This document shows, in pieces, positions 7,585 through 15,233 of a stretch of DNA of 27,677 nt. The stretch comes from Gammaproteobacteria bacterium. GTDB taxonomy: Bacteria > Pseudomonadota > Gammaproteobacteria > Thiohalorhabdales > Thiohalorhabdaceae. The notes under the pieces are model-generated. The model was not told the DNA's origin, ran no database searches, and saw nothing but the letters and a program-made list of their open reading frames with translations. Where the stretch lies: contig JAHEOG010000221.1 in NCBI GenBank assembly GCA_018609925.1, positions 1 to 27,677 on the forward strand. Direction: 5' to 3'. A program made the position numbers and the translations under genes. Numbering within the stretch: the stretch's first letter is position 1; every line of letters starts with the position of its first letter.

Positions 7585-8721
7585 ATGGAGAGCGTTATTA
7601 TCGCCGTAGGCCTGGCGGGAGCGGGGCTGTGGGTGGCCGTGCTGGCCCTGCCCGGCCGGCCCTGGGGAACGCGGGAGCGCCTGGAGGCGCCGGATCGGCC
7701 TGAGGGAGCCCGGCTCGGTGATGTCACCGCGGTGATCCCCGCCCGGGACGAGGCCGAGACCATCGCCGGCGCGGTGCGCTCCCTGCGGGCGCAGGGGCAG
7801 GGACTGCGCATCCTGGTGGTGGACGACGGCTCCACCGATGGCACCGGTGAGCTCGCCCGGGAGGCGGGTGCAGGAGATGTGGAGGTGGTTCGGGTGGAGT
7901 CTCTGCCGGAGGACTGGCAGGGCAAGCTCTGGGCCTTGGAGCAGGGTACCAAGCGGGTCCGGACCCGGTACCTGCTGCTCATGGACGCAGACATCGAGCT
8001 GGCGCCCGGCCTGGTGCCGGCCTTGCGGGATAAGCTCCGGGAAGGGGGCTACGGGCTGGTTTCCTTGATGGCCGAGCTGCGCATGGCCGCGTTCTGGGAG
8101 CGCCTTCTGCTGCCCGCCTTTGTCTTCTTCTTCAAGCTCCTGTACCCGTTCGGCCGGGTCGCACGGCCGGATTCCCGCTTCGCGGCTGCGGCCGGCGGCT
8201 GCATCTTCATGAATACCCAGGCGCTGCGCGCCATCGGGGGCTTCGGGGTCCTGCAAGGGGCCATCATCGACGATTGCACCCTCGCGACCCGGGTCAAGGA
8301 GCGGGGGTACGGGCTTTGGCTGGGGCTCACCCGCTCGGCTCGTAGCCGACGGAGCTATCCGGGCCTATCCGGGATCTGGGCGATGGTGACCCGCACCGCC
8401 TTCAGCCAGCTCCACTATTCCGCGGCGCTGCTGGTGGCGGCCTCGGTGCTCATGGTTGCGGCCTTCTGGGGCCCACTAGTGGCCCTTCTCGCCAGCACCG
8501 GGTGGCAGCGGGCGGTTGGAGCCGCCGGCCTGGTAGCGATGGCGCTGGCCTACGCGCCCACTCTGCGGTTCTACGGTTTTCGATCGTTGCGGGCTCTGGC
8601 CCTGCCCGTGGCCGGGACGCTGTTCCTGGCCATGACGTGGGCTTCGGCCTGGCGCTACGCTCGGGGCGTGCGCTCCCGGTGGAAGGGCCGGACCTACGGC
8701 CGGGGGGTGGAGACGGGCTGA
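7585..8721 (+). CDS. hpnB: Hopene-associated family 2 glycosyltransferase HpnB
   Basis: This 378-residue membrane-attached GT-A glycosyltransferase has one N-terminal hydrophobic helix, then VIPARDEAETI (50-60), VVDDGSTDGT (78-87), a DWQGKLWA segment and the metal-binding DAD at 134-136. IIDDCTLATRVKERG and a YPGLSGIWAMVTRTAFSQL segment follow, then about three C-terminal helices. This order matches HpnB of hopanoid gene sets, which is thought to act on hopanoid-linked lipids; its exact reaction is not established. I chose ATG 7585, which has GAGGA nine bases upstream, over an in-frame ATG at 7540. No other hpn or squalene-hopene cyclase gene is in the window. Confidence 0.85.
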   Translation: MESVIIAVGLAGAGLWVAVLALPGRPWGTRERLEAPDRPEGARLGDVTAVIPARDEAETIAGAVRSLRAQGQGLRILVVDDGSTDGTGELAREAGAGDVEVVRVESLPEDWQGKLWALEQGTKRVRTRYLLLMDADIELAPGLVPALRDKLREGGYGLVSLMAELRMAAFWERLLLPAFVFFFKLLYPFGRVARPDSRFAAAAGGCIFMNTQALRAIGGFGVLQGAIIDDCTLATRVKERGYGLWLGLTRSARSRRSYPGLSGIWAMVTRTAFSQLHYSAALLVAASVLMVAAFWGPLVALLASTGWQRAVGAAGLVAMALAYAPTLRFYGFRSLRALALPVAGTLFLAMTWASAWRYARGVRSRWKGRTYGRGVETG

Positions 8722-8742
8722 AAGGCGGAGCCGGGCCCCGGG

Positions 8743-9612
8743 CTACCCTTCCTGTTCCCATCCCCTCCAGTGGAAGAGCCGATTGGGGACCGCCTGCCCG
8801 CGCCCCGGGCTGTAGGCGGCCCGCAAGGCTCGGAAGGTGAAGTCGATGCCGGCGCGAACGGCTTCGACCAGATCCCGGCCCTCGGCCAGAGCGCAGGCGA
8901 TGGCGGTGGCGAGGGTACAGCCGGAGCCGTGGTAGCCGCGGTTGGGAAGACGGGGATGGGAGAAGTTGGCCTCCTCCTGGCCGAAGGAGAAAAGCCGATC
9001 TGTCACGAGCTCGTCTTCGACGTTGCGGTGCCCGCCCTTGAGCAGGACGTAGTGGGCTCCCTCCCGTAACAGCTCATCGGCGATGGCTTCGGGAACGGTC
9101 TCTCCGCCGGAGAGGAGCTGGGCCTCCTCTTGGTTGGGGGTCAGGACCGTTGCGCGGGGGAAGAGGGTACCGTGCAGGGTGGTGTGGAGATCGGACTCGG
9201 CGAGCTCGTCGCCACCCTCGGCGGCCAGGACCGGATCCACCACCGCGGGCACATGGGGATGGGCGGCCAGGACATCGGCCACGGCCCGGGCGTTGTCGGC
9301 GGTACCGAGCATGCCCACCTTTATGGCCGCGACCGGGATATCCTCGAGCACCGCTTGGGCCTGCGAGCGGACCTCCGCCGGCTCGGCAGCGCGGAACCCA
9401 TGAACCTCCCGGGTGTCTTGAACCGTTATGGCGGTGACGACCCCGGCGCCGTGGCAGCCGAAGGCGGCGATGGTACCTAGGTCGGCCTGGAGACCGGCCC
9501 CACCACTGGGGTCGGATCCAGCGATGGTCAGTACCGTGGGCGGGGCCACCGTATGCAGGACATCGGCGATCTGGGTGCTGGCGAAGACCGTGGGCTTGTC
9601 TTCTTCCGCCAT
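8743..9612 (-). CDS. thiD: Hydroxymethylpyrimidine/phosphomethylpyrimidine kinase ThiD
   Basis: This ribokinase-fold enzyme phosphorylates HMP and then HMP phosphate in thiamine synthesis. The 289-residue product shows TIAGSDPSGGAGLQADL (29-45), VVDPVLAAEGG, VLTPNQEEAQLL, LLKGGH and the C-terminal anion-hole motif GYHGSGCTLATAIA. About 20 residues precede the usual family N-terminus. ATG 9612 is supported by GAGGAAGAA six bases upstream, and longer in-frame starts would run into hemJ. It follows hemJ by 32 bp on the same strand and converges with hpnB across a 21-bp gap. Confidence 0.95.
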   Translation of the reverse strand: MAEEDKPTVFASTQIADVLHTVAPPTVLTIAGSDPSGGAGLQADLGTIAAFGCHGAGVVTAITVQDTREVHGFRAAEPAEVRSQAQAVLEDIPVAAIKVGMLGTADNARAVADVLAAHPHVPAVVDPVLAAEGGDELAESDLHTTLHGTLFPRATVLTPNQEEAQLLSGGETVPEAIADELLREGAHYVLLKGGHRNVEDELVTDRLFSFGQEEANFSHPRLPNRGYHGSGCTLATAIACALAEGRDLVEAVRAGIDFTFRALRAAYSPGRGQAVPNRLFHWRGWEQEG

Positions 9613-9644
9613 GCTCGCTTCTTCCTCTTTCGTCCCGTCTTCGG

Positions 9645-10064
9645 CTAGGACCCGGGCTTGAGCTCCACCAACAGGATCACCGCCACCAGGATCAGGGTGG
9701 GGACCTCGTTCAGGATACGGTAGAAGCGCTCGTCGTGGCGGTTGGCGCCGGCCGCGAACTGGTTCCGGAGGGTCCCCAGGTAGAAATGGAAGCCGATCAG
9801 AAAGGCGACCAGGGCGGCCTTGGCCGGCAGCCACCAGCCCGCCTGCTGCCAATAGCCCAGCCAGAGCCACAGGCCCAGGGCCACGGTGACCACCATGGCA
9901 GGGTTCATGATCCCACGGTAGAGGCGCCGCTCCATGGTGGTGAAGAGCCTCGCCGTTTCGGGGCCCGGCCCGCCGGCGTGGTAGACATAGAGCCGGGGGA
10001 GATAGAACAGGCCCGCGAACCAGGCCACCATGGCAATGATGTGGAAGGCCTTGATCCAGAGCAT
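9645..10064 (-). CDS. hemJ: Protoporphyrinogen IX oxidase HemJ
   Basis: This 139-residue, four-helix membrane protein belongs to the HemJ (UPF0093/TIGR00701) family, which oxidises protoporphyrinogen IX to protoporphyrin IX in bacteria lacking HemG or HemY. The diagnostic N-terminus WIKAFHIIAMVAWFAGLFYLPRLYVYH carries the conserved histidine (H8). The conserved lysine lies in WWLPAKAALV (K82). An RxxxxxNEVPTLILVAVILLV segment ends the protein, as is typical. ATG 10064 gives the normal length. Together with hemL it shows two steps of haem synthesis near the ccm genes. Confidence 0.92.
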   Translation of the reverse strand: MLWIKAFHIIAMVAWFAGLFYLPRLYVYHAGGPGPETARLFTTMERRLYRGIMNPAMVVTVALGLWLWLGYWQQAGWWLPAKAALVAFLIGFHFYLGTLRNQFAAGANRHDERFYRILNEVPTLILVAVILLVELKPGS

Positions 10065-10168
10065 GGCACGCGTTGGCCTAACGCTCCTTTGCCGGCAGTC
10101 AGGGGAACGATAGCATACACTAGGCAAATCGCTGCCCGGTTCCGGTGGGGCTTGCCCGGGAGGGAACC

Positions 10169-10816
10169 ATGACCGAAACGGACAGTCGCCGACGCATCCT
10201 TCTGACCCAGGAGGCCGCCCGCCTGATGGTGGAGGAGGGCATCAAGGATTTCGGTGCGGCGAAGCGCAAGGCCGGTCGCCACCTGGGGGGAAGTCCCCGG
10301 GCGGTCAAGGACCTGCCCACCAACCGCGAGATCCAGGAAGAGGTGGAGCTTCGTCTGCGCATGTATCGCCACACCCCCGATGACCGGGCGATGGTACGCC
10401 GGCTCCGAGAGACCGCGCTGGATGCCATGCGATTTTTGGCCGAGTTCCGGCCCCGTCTGGTGGGCTCGGTCCTGGCGGGCACGGCCACCGAGCACTCCGA
10501 CGTGAACCTGCACCTGTTCGCTCATACGGCCGAGGACGTGGAGATCTTCCTCCACGACGCGGGGATCCCCTTCGAGCGGGCCAGTCGCCGCCATCAGGTG
10601 GGTTCCGGGGACCCCGTGGATTACCCCGCCATCGGGCTCGTCGTCGACGGCATCCGGATTGCCGGTACCATCTTCCCCCCGGAAGGCCTCCGCCAGGCCC
10701 CCCGCTCCCCCACCAACGGCAAGCCGGTGGAGCGGGCCAAGGCCGCCCAAGTGGAGGCCCTGTTGGCCGATTCCGATCCCGAGCCGCTCGTCCCGGGGAC
10801 CGGTTCCGGGCCCTGA
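10169..10816 (+). CDS. Nucleotidyltransferase-like protein, function unknown
   Basis: This 215-residue cytoplasmic protein begins with a helical, basic region containing EAARLMVEEGIKDFGAAKRKA and LPTNREIQEEVELRLRMY, then a core reading LVGSVLAGTATEHSDVNLHLF. The GS at 99-100 and the acidic D111-V-N113 resemble the GSx(10-12)DxD signature of polymerase-beta-type nucleotidyltransferases, but the second aspartate is replaced by asparagine. I recall similar proteins in other gammaproteobacteria annotated only as hypothetical or nucleotidyltransferase-domain. No C-terminal partner domain is evident. ATG 10169 has GGGAGGG five bases upstream. It lies 52 bp before bioA on the same strand and is divergent from hemJ. 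Confidence 0.75.
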   Translation: MTETDSRRRILLTQEAARLMVEEGIKDFGAAKRKAGRHLGGSPRAVKDLPTNREIQEEVELRLRMYRHTPDDRAMVRRLRETALDAMRFLAEFRPRLVGSVLAGTATEHSDVNLHLFAHTAEDVEIFLHDAGIPFERASRRHQVGSGDPVDYPAIGLVVDGIRIAGTIFPPEGLRQAPRSPTNGKPVERAKAAQVEALLADSDPEPLVPGTGSGP

Positions 10817-10868
10817 AGAGGGACCGACGCGTTCGGGCCCTCGCCCGCCCCCTGGTGGAGTGCCGCCC

Positions 10869-12134
10869 ATGACCGCCGCCGATTGGCCCGAGCGGGCCCT
10901 GGACCACGTCTGGTACCCCTACGCCCAGATGCGGGAGATGCCGTTGCCGGTGCCCGTGGCCGGGGTCTCGGGCTGCCGCATCGAGCTCGCCGATGGCCGC
11001 GAGCTGGTGGACGGCACCTCCTCCTGGTGGTCCGCCTGCCACGGCTACCGACATCCCGCCATCATGGAGGCGGTCCACACCCAGCTCGATCGCCTGCCCC
11101 ACGTCATGCTCGGTGGCATGACCCACGAGCCGGTGGTCCGCCTGGCCGAGCGCCTCGCGGAGAAGACGCCCGGTCAGCTCGCCCATACCCTGTTCACGGA
11201 GTCCGGCTCGGTAGCCGTGGAGGTGGCCCTGAAGATGGCGCGCCAGTCCTGGGACAACCGGGGCGATACCGGCCGGGACACCTTCATCGCCTTCAGCGAC
11301 GGCTATCACGGCGACACCACCGGGGCCATGGGGGTTTCCGACACCTACCGGGACCTGCGCCCCCGCTTCGCCGGACTGGTCAATGAGCACATCACGGTTC
11401 CCCTGCCCTCGCCCGAGAGCCCATCGGAGCTGGAGCGTGTGCTCGACGAGCGAGGGCCCCGCATCGCGGGGGTCATTATCGAGCCTTTGGTCCAGGGCGC
11501 CGGCGGCATGCGGGTGCACTCGCCGGAGGTCCTGGCGCGGGTGGCGGAGCTGACCCGTGGAGCCGGAACGCTGCTCATCGCCGATGAGATCGCCACCGGT
11601 TTCGGGCGCACTGGCTCGCTGTTCGCCTGCCAGCAGGCGGAAGTGACCCCGGACATTATGTGCCTGTCCAAGGCCTTGACGGGCGGCACAATGCCCATGG
11701 CCGCCACGCTGGCCAGCGAGTCCGTCTTCCGCGCCTTTCAGGGTCCGGATGAAACCACCGCCTTTCTGCATGGGCCCACCTTCACCGGCAATCCCCTTGC
11801 CGCCGCAGCGGCCAACGCGTCCCTGGACCTCTTCGAGCGTGAGCCCCGGCTCAACCAGGCATTGGGAATCGAGGAGCAGCTGCGAGCCGAGCTGACCCCG
11901 CTGGTGGATCTGGAGGGGGTCCGGAATGTGCGGGTCAAGGGGGCCATGGGGGCCGTGGAGCTTGCGCCGGGATGGTCTCCGGACTGGATGCGGCAGCGGT
12001 TCGTGGCCGAGGGGGTGTGGATCCGCCCCCTTGGGGACATCGTCTACGTGACCCCGCCGCTGGTCATCGGAGGCGATGACCTGTCCCGGTTGACCGCCGC
12101 CATGGGCCGAGTGATCCGCGAGCTCTTCCGGTAA
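10869..12134 (+). CDS. bioA: Adenosylmethionine-8-amino-7-oxononanoate aminotransferase BioA
   Basis: This PLP enzyme uses S-adenosylmethionine as amino donor to make 7,8-diaminopelargonate from 8-amino-7-oxononanoate, the third dedicated biotin step. The 421-residue product has HVWYPYAQM near the N-terminus, the SAM-site tryptophans in GTSSWWSACHGY (W53, W54) and FTESGSVAVEVALKMARQ. FSDGYHGDTTGAMG, LLIADEIATGFGRTG (D239) and CLSKALTGGTMPMA with the Schiff-base lysine K268 follow. These separate it from other class III aminotransferases. It converges on the bioFHCD cluster, with one unknown gene between. Confidence 0.97.
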   Translation: MTAADWPERALDHVWYPYAQMREMPLPVPVAGVSGCRIELADGRELVDGTSSWWSACHGYRHPAIMEAVHTQLDRLPHVMLGGMTHEPVVRLAERLAEKTPGQLAHTLFTESGSVAVEVALKMARQSWDNRGDTGRDTFIAFSDGYHGDTTGAMGVSDTYRDLRPRFAGLVNEHITVPLPSPESPSELERVLDERGPRIAGVIIEPLVQGAGGMRVHSPEVLARVAELTRGAGTLLIADEIATGFGRTGSLFACQQAEVTPDIMCLSKALTGGTMPMAATLASESVFRAFQGPDETTAFLHGPTFTGNPLAAAAANASLDLFEREPRLNQALGIEEQLRAELTPLVDLEGVRNVRVKGAMGAVELAPGWSPDWMRQRFVAEGVWIRPLGDIVYVTPPLVIGGDDLSRLTAAMGRVIRELFR

Positions 12135-12245
12135 GCTGCTGCAGCCGGGACGGATCGAAGGCGCTTGAAAAAGGGGGTCGGGTTGAGCGATCTTGTGGGT
12201 AGCCGCGACTGTCGTTCCCCCACGACCCAGGAGGCGGTGCGAGCC

Positions 12246-12914
12246 ATGGCAATGGCCCAGCCCCAGCAGTCCCCCAAAATCATGAGCATGGCCATCCGCG
12301 ATCCCCACCGCGGTCTGTACCAGGTGGCGTTCAACGATGGGGTCTCCGGGGTCCGGGTGGAGGTCCCGTTCGACGAGGCGGCCAGCGTGCGCGAGGCCCG
12401 CATCAAGGCCGAGCACACCTTGCAGTACCAGGAGTGGATTCGCCTCAAGCGGTTGCGGGAGCATCGGATCCGCCAGCTCCTGGGAGACTACAACGACATG
12501 ACCTTCGAGCGCGCCGTGCCGGGCAAGGACGACCTGGCGGGTGTGGATCCCGACGGTCTGACGGACCACCTTATCCAGACCTACTCCGGGAACGAGCGGG
12601 AGAGCGTGGCCTACGGGGTGGGAGCCATGCTGCGGCATAGCCTGGTGCTGCTGGAGGCCGCCCATCGGCTAGAGGGTCAGGGGGAGTGGTCGGTTTCCTT
12701 TGCCTGCCGGATGCTGGAGGACCTGCGCCTGATGCGCCGGCTGCACGGTTCCCTTACCCAGGACGACATCGCCGGCGAAGCCCGACTGGAAGACGCCGTA
12801 AGCTATTGGCAGGCCGTCCGGGACGGCCAGCTCACGCCGGGTCTGCGTGACCAGCTCCGCAGGCGAGCCCGGGGGTGGCTTCGCCGGTTCATGAGCCAGC
12901 CCGACTCCGCCTGA
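12246..12914 (+). CDS. Unrecognised protein downstream of bioA
   Basis: I do not recognise this family. The 222-residue product has no signal peptide or membrane helix. A short beta-rich N-terminal part (RDPHRGLYQVAFNDG, VRVEVPFDEA) leads into a long, charged, probably helical region rich in Arg, Glu and Leu. The C-terminus is very basic (RDQLRRRARGWLRRF). ATG 12246 follows AGGAGG at 12 bases; ATG 12252 or a later ATG in IMSMAIRD are alternatives. Codon use matches the neighbours, and the frame stays open where other frames have no conserved motif. It starts 111 bp after bioA and converges with bioD. Confidence 0.7.
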   Translation: MAMAQPQQSPKIMSMAIRDPHRGLYQVAFNDGVSGVRVEVPFDEAASVREARIKAEHTLQYQEWIRLKRLREHRIRQLLGDYNDMTFERAVPGKDDLAGVDPDGLTDHLIQTYSGNERESVAYGVGAMLRHSLVLLEAAHRLEGQGEWSVSFACRMLEDLRLMRRLHGSLTQDDIAGEARLEDAVSYWQAVRDGQLTPGLRDQLRRRARGWLRRFMSQPDSA

Positions 12915-12928
12915 GTGATTCCCGCCTT

Positions 12929-12953
12929 CCGGGGGACCCTTTCCCCTCCCCGG
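12929..12953. terminator. Possible convergent terminator hairpin
   Basis: Between the converging stops at 12914 and 12976, CCGGGG and CCCCGG can pair around a 13-base C/T-rich loop. There is no clean T-run on either side, so this is only a candidate bidirectional stop. Confidence 0.25.
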
Positions 12954-12975
12954 CCCTCTTACGAGGACCCCCTTA

Positions 12976-13662
12976 CTACTCGGATAGGCTCAGCCCCAGC
13001 TCCGCGGCGAGGTCGGGGGCCGCATCCTCCTCCCTGGGCACCACCGCGGTGGGCAGGTCTGGGTGGAAGAACCGCAGGGTCCGCCGGAGCTCCTCGACCG
13101 CCACGGGCTCTTCCGGACTGCGATCCAGGATCAGGCCCGCTACGGGGGCACCGACATCCCGCAGGCAGCGCAGGGCCGTCAAGGTATGGCTGATGGTACC
13201 CAGGTAGGTGCCGGCCACCACCAGCACCGGCCAGCCCAGATCGAGGGCCCAGTCCAGGAAGGTGGCGCTGTCCGTCAGGGGGGTCATGACCCCCCCGATC
13301 CCTTCCACCAGGATGAACCCGTCTCCCTCGAGGCTGCGACAGTAGCCGGTCAGCATCGATAGGGACAGGATCCGCCCGTGACGGGCGGCGGCCATGTGGG
13401 GCGAGAGGGGCTCGGGGAAGCGCTCCAGGCACAATCGCTGGTGGGTCTCCCAATCGGCGGGATCCAAGCCGCAGGCCTCTATCAATTCCTGGCCGTCGGG
13501 GCTCCAGAGCCGGCCCTGCTCGTCCACCCGGCAACCGCTGCTGACCGGCTTGCTGGCCACCACCGGGTGGCCCTGGTGGCGGAGCTGGCGCGCCAGGGTG
13601 GCGGTGACGAAGGTCTTGCCGATCTCGGTTCCGGTCCCGGTTACGAGGAGCTTGCGGGTCAC
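12976..13662 (-). CDS. bioD: Dethiobiotin synthetase BioD, GTG start
   Basis: This ATP-dependent enzyme carboxylates 7,8-diaminopelargonate and closes the ureido ring to give dethiobiotin. The 228-residue protein has a P-loop VTGTGTEIGKT (7-17, K16), SKPVSSGC, an LSPHMAAA segment, VEGIGGVMTPL and the PVLVVAGTYLGTISHTLTALRCL region typical of the family. The aspartate often found in GTDTEVGKT is glycine here; other BioD proteins vary at this position. GTG 13662 is chosen because AAGGAGAGG sits just upstream. The longer ATG frame would run into bioC. It is the last gene of the bio operon, 40 bp after bioC. Confidence 0.95.
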   Translation of the reverse strand: MTRKLLVTGTGTEIGKTFVTATLARQLRHQGHPVVASKPVSSGCRVDEQGRLWSPDGQELIEACGLDPADWETHQRLCLERFPEPLSPHMAAARHGRILSLSMLTGYCRSLEGDGFILVEGIGGVMTPLTDSATFLDWALDLGWPVLVVAGTYLGTISHTLTALRCLRDVGAPVAGLILDRSPEEPVAVEELRRTLRFFHPDLPTAVVPREEDAAPDLAAELGLSLSE

Positions 13663-13702
13663 GGGTCCTCTCCTTCCTACCTCGGCAGGGACAGTCCGGC
13701 TG

Positions 13703-14482
13703 TCACCGCGGCGGCTTGCGGGCAACCAGGAAGGCCACCCGCCAGGTGACGGGCACCGGCCCTCGAGGGGCCCGGCAGGCGGCGCGGTAGGCGGCCTCCA
13801 GGTGCTGGATCCGGCGGCGACCGTGGAGGCCCCGGGATCGCCGGGGATCCTTGCTCACCGCCCCGAGGCCCTTCAGGGTCCGCAGGACCTCGGCCGGCCG
13901 GGAGGCCTCCTTGACCACGGTTTCCTCCCAACAGTGGGGTCGGGAAAGGCCGGAGCTCGCCAGAGCCGCGGCGAGCTGGTGCCGGTTATGGAAGGGACCG
14001 ACCCCTCCCCGGCCGTCGGCCCGGACCAGGGCCCCTTCCAGCTCGTTCAGGGTCCCCGCCGCCAGGGTGCTTGCCACCAGCGTGCCTCCGGGTCGCAGGC
14101 AACGGGCCAGGCCGGCCAGAGTTGCCGGGAGATCGTTTACCCATTGCAGGGTCAGGGAAGAGATTGCGGCGTCCAAAGTCGCCGGGGCGAAGGGCAGGCG
14201 CTCGCAATCCCCGGTCACTGACGGATGGGCCGCCCGGGCTCCGCGCCGCGTCATGGCATGGGCGAGATCGAGGGCGATCAGCCGCTCGGGAAGGGCCGAG
14301 CGCGCGGCCAGGGCTCGGCCCACCAAGCCGGTGCCGCTCCCGGCGTCCAGCACCGTTTCCCCGCCACCGTATTCCACGAAGAGCCCTGCGACCCGCCCGG
14401 CGACCTGACGCTGCAGGTCGGCGTGGCGATCGTAGGTATCCGCTGCCTGGGCGAAATCCCGACGGACGACCCGCTTGTCCAA
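13703..14482 (-). CDS. bioC: Malonyl-ACP O-methyltransferase BioC, TTG start
   Basis: BioC methylates the free carboxyl of malonyl-ACP so that the fatty-acid machinery can build the pimeloyl chain. The sequence opens DKRVVRRDFAQAADTYDRHADLQRQVA, the expected BioC N-terminus, followed by the SAM motif VLDAGSGTG (44-52), a LIALDLAHAM segment and ISSLTLQWVNDL. A TTG at 14482 gives 259 residues, and GAAGG lies just upstream within the bioH-bioC junction. The next upstream ATG would extend the gene across the end of bioH with non-conserved sequence. It follows bioH by 7 bp. Confidence 0.92.
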   Translation of the reverse strand: MDKRVVRRDFAQAADTYDRHADLQRQVAGRVAGLFVEYGGGETVLDAGSGTGLVGRALAARSALPERLIALDLAHAMTRRGARAAHPSVTGDCERLPFAPATLDAAISSLTLQWVNDLPATLAGLARCLRPGGTLVASTLAAGTLNELEGALVRADGRGGVGPFHNRHQLAAALASSGLSRPHCWEETVVKEASRPAEVLRTLKGLGAVSKDPRRSRGLHGRRRIQHLEAAYRAACRAPRGPVPVTWRVAFLVARKPPR

Positions 14483-14489
14483 GGGGCCT

Positions 14490-15233
14490 TCAGTCGCTGA
14501 TGGCCCGCAGGAAATCTCCAAGGCGCCTTCCCGTTTCTTGGGGATGGGTGATGTGGGGGGCGTGGCCCGCACCGGGGATGGTGGCGGTGTGTACGCGGGT
14601 GCCGCAATCCCGGAAGAATTGAGCGGCCGCCGGGTCCACGACCGCGTCCTCGGAGCCGTGGAGGATCAGGGTAGGCACCTCCAGGCTGGGCGGGGCTTCG
14701 GTAAGGTCGGTATCGGCCAGGACATCGAGCCAGCCGGCCAGAATCTGGGGATCGGCGTCGAAGGCCAGGTAGCGATCCCGGACTTCCGCCGGGGCCCAGC
14801 GACTGCGGGGGGCCCGGTCCCCCCGGAACTGCAGGGCATAGAAGCGGCGCAGGGTGCCCAACAGGTCCTGATTCAGCCCGGATTGGAAGCCCTCCAGCTG
14901 GGTCCGGGGCATCCCGGCCGGGAAGCCCGGGCGCTCGAGGAAAGAGGGCGGAGTCGCCACCAGGACCAGGGCTCGGGGGTGGAGCCGCCCTTGCTGGAAC
15001 CCCTCAAGGACGGCTAGTCCCCCCAAAGACCAGCCCATGACGACCTCCCAGTCCCCGGCCCAGGATGCGGCGGCGCTGTCCAAGGTGCAGGCAGGGGGCG
15101 GCCTCCCCGGCTCCGGCTCGTGCTCGGGAAGGGCGCGGCCGTGGATCTCCGCCCCGGTGACCGACAATCCTTCCCACACCGTGGCCCGATGGCCCCAGCC
15201 GGCCCCCGCCAGAATCCGAAGGGGCTCGCTCAC
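14490..15233 (-). CDS. bioH: Pimeloyl-ACP methyl ester carboxylesterase BioH, GTG start
   Basis: This alpha/beta hydrolase removes the methyl group from pimeloyl-ACP methyl ester, ending chain elongation. The nucleophile elbow is MGWSLGG (S69), the acid lies in LHGSEDAVVDP and the histidine in GAGHAPHITHP. The order and spacing fit BioH, and the location between bioF and bioC supports the call over a generic hydrolase. GTG 15233 overlaps the bioF stop (GTGA) and has GGAGG upstream. At 247 residues it is slightly shorter than E. coli BioH. The oxyanion region near the start reads LAGAGWGHRATVW rather than the usual HGWG. Confidence 0.9.
   Translation of the reverse strand: MSEPLRILAGAGWGHRATVWEGLSVTGAEIHGRALPEHEPEPGRPPPACTLDSAAASWAGDWEVVMGWSLGGLAVLEGFQQGRLHPRALVLVATPPSFLERPGFPAGMPRTQLEGFQSGLNQDLLGTLRRFYALQFRGDRAPRSRWAPAEVRDRYLAFDADPQILAGWLDVLADTDLTEAPPSLEVPTLILHGSEDAVVDPAAAQFFRDCGTRVHTATIPGAGHAPHITHPQETGRRLGDFLRAISD

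Noticed and set aside
8727..8744. Bidirectional terminator between hpnB and thiD (AGCC...GGCT)
   Set aside because: The inner pairing leaves almost no loop, it overlaps the thiD stop and no T-run is present.
12165..12194. Promoter for the unknown gene after bioA (TTGAAA, 18 bp, GATCTT)
   Set aside because: The -35 is good, but the -10 is poor and the spacing is long, so I do not list it as a feature.
10305..12665. 786-codon open frame on the minus strand across bioA and its neighbours
   Set aside because: It runs antisense to the clearly recognised bioA and parts of two other genes and encodes low-complexity Gly/His/Gln/Arg-rich sequence without motifs. In GC-rich DNA, codon position 3 bias keeps such shadow frames open.
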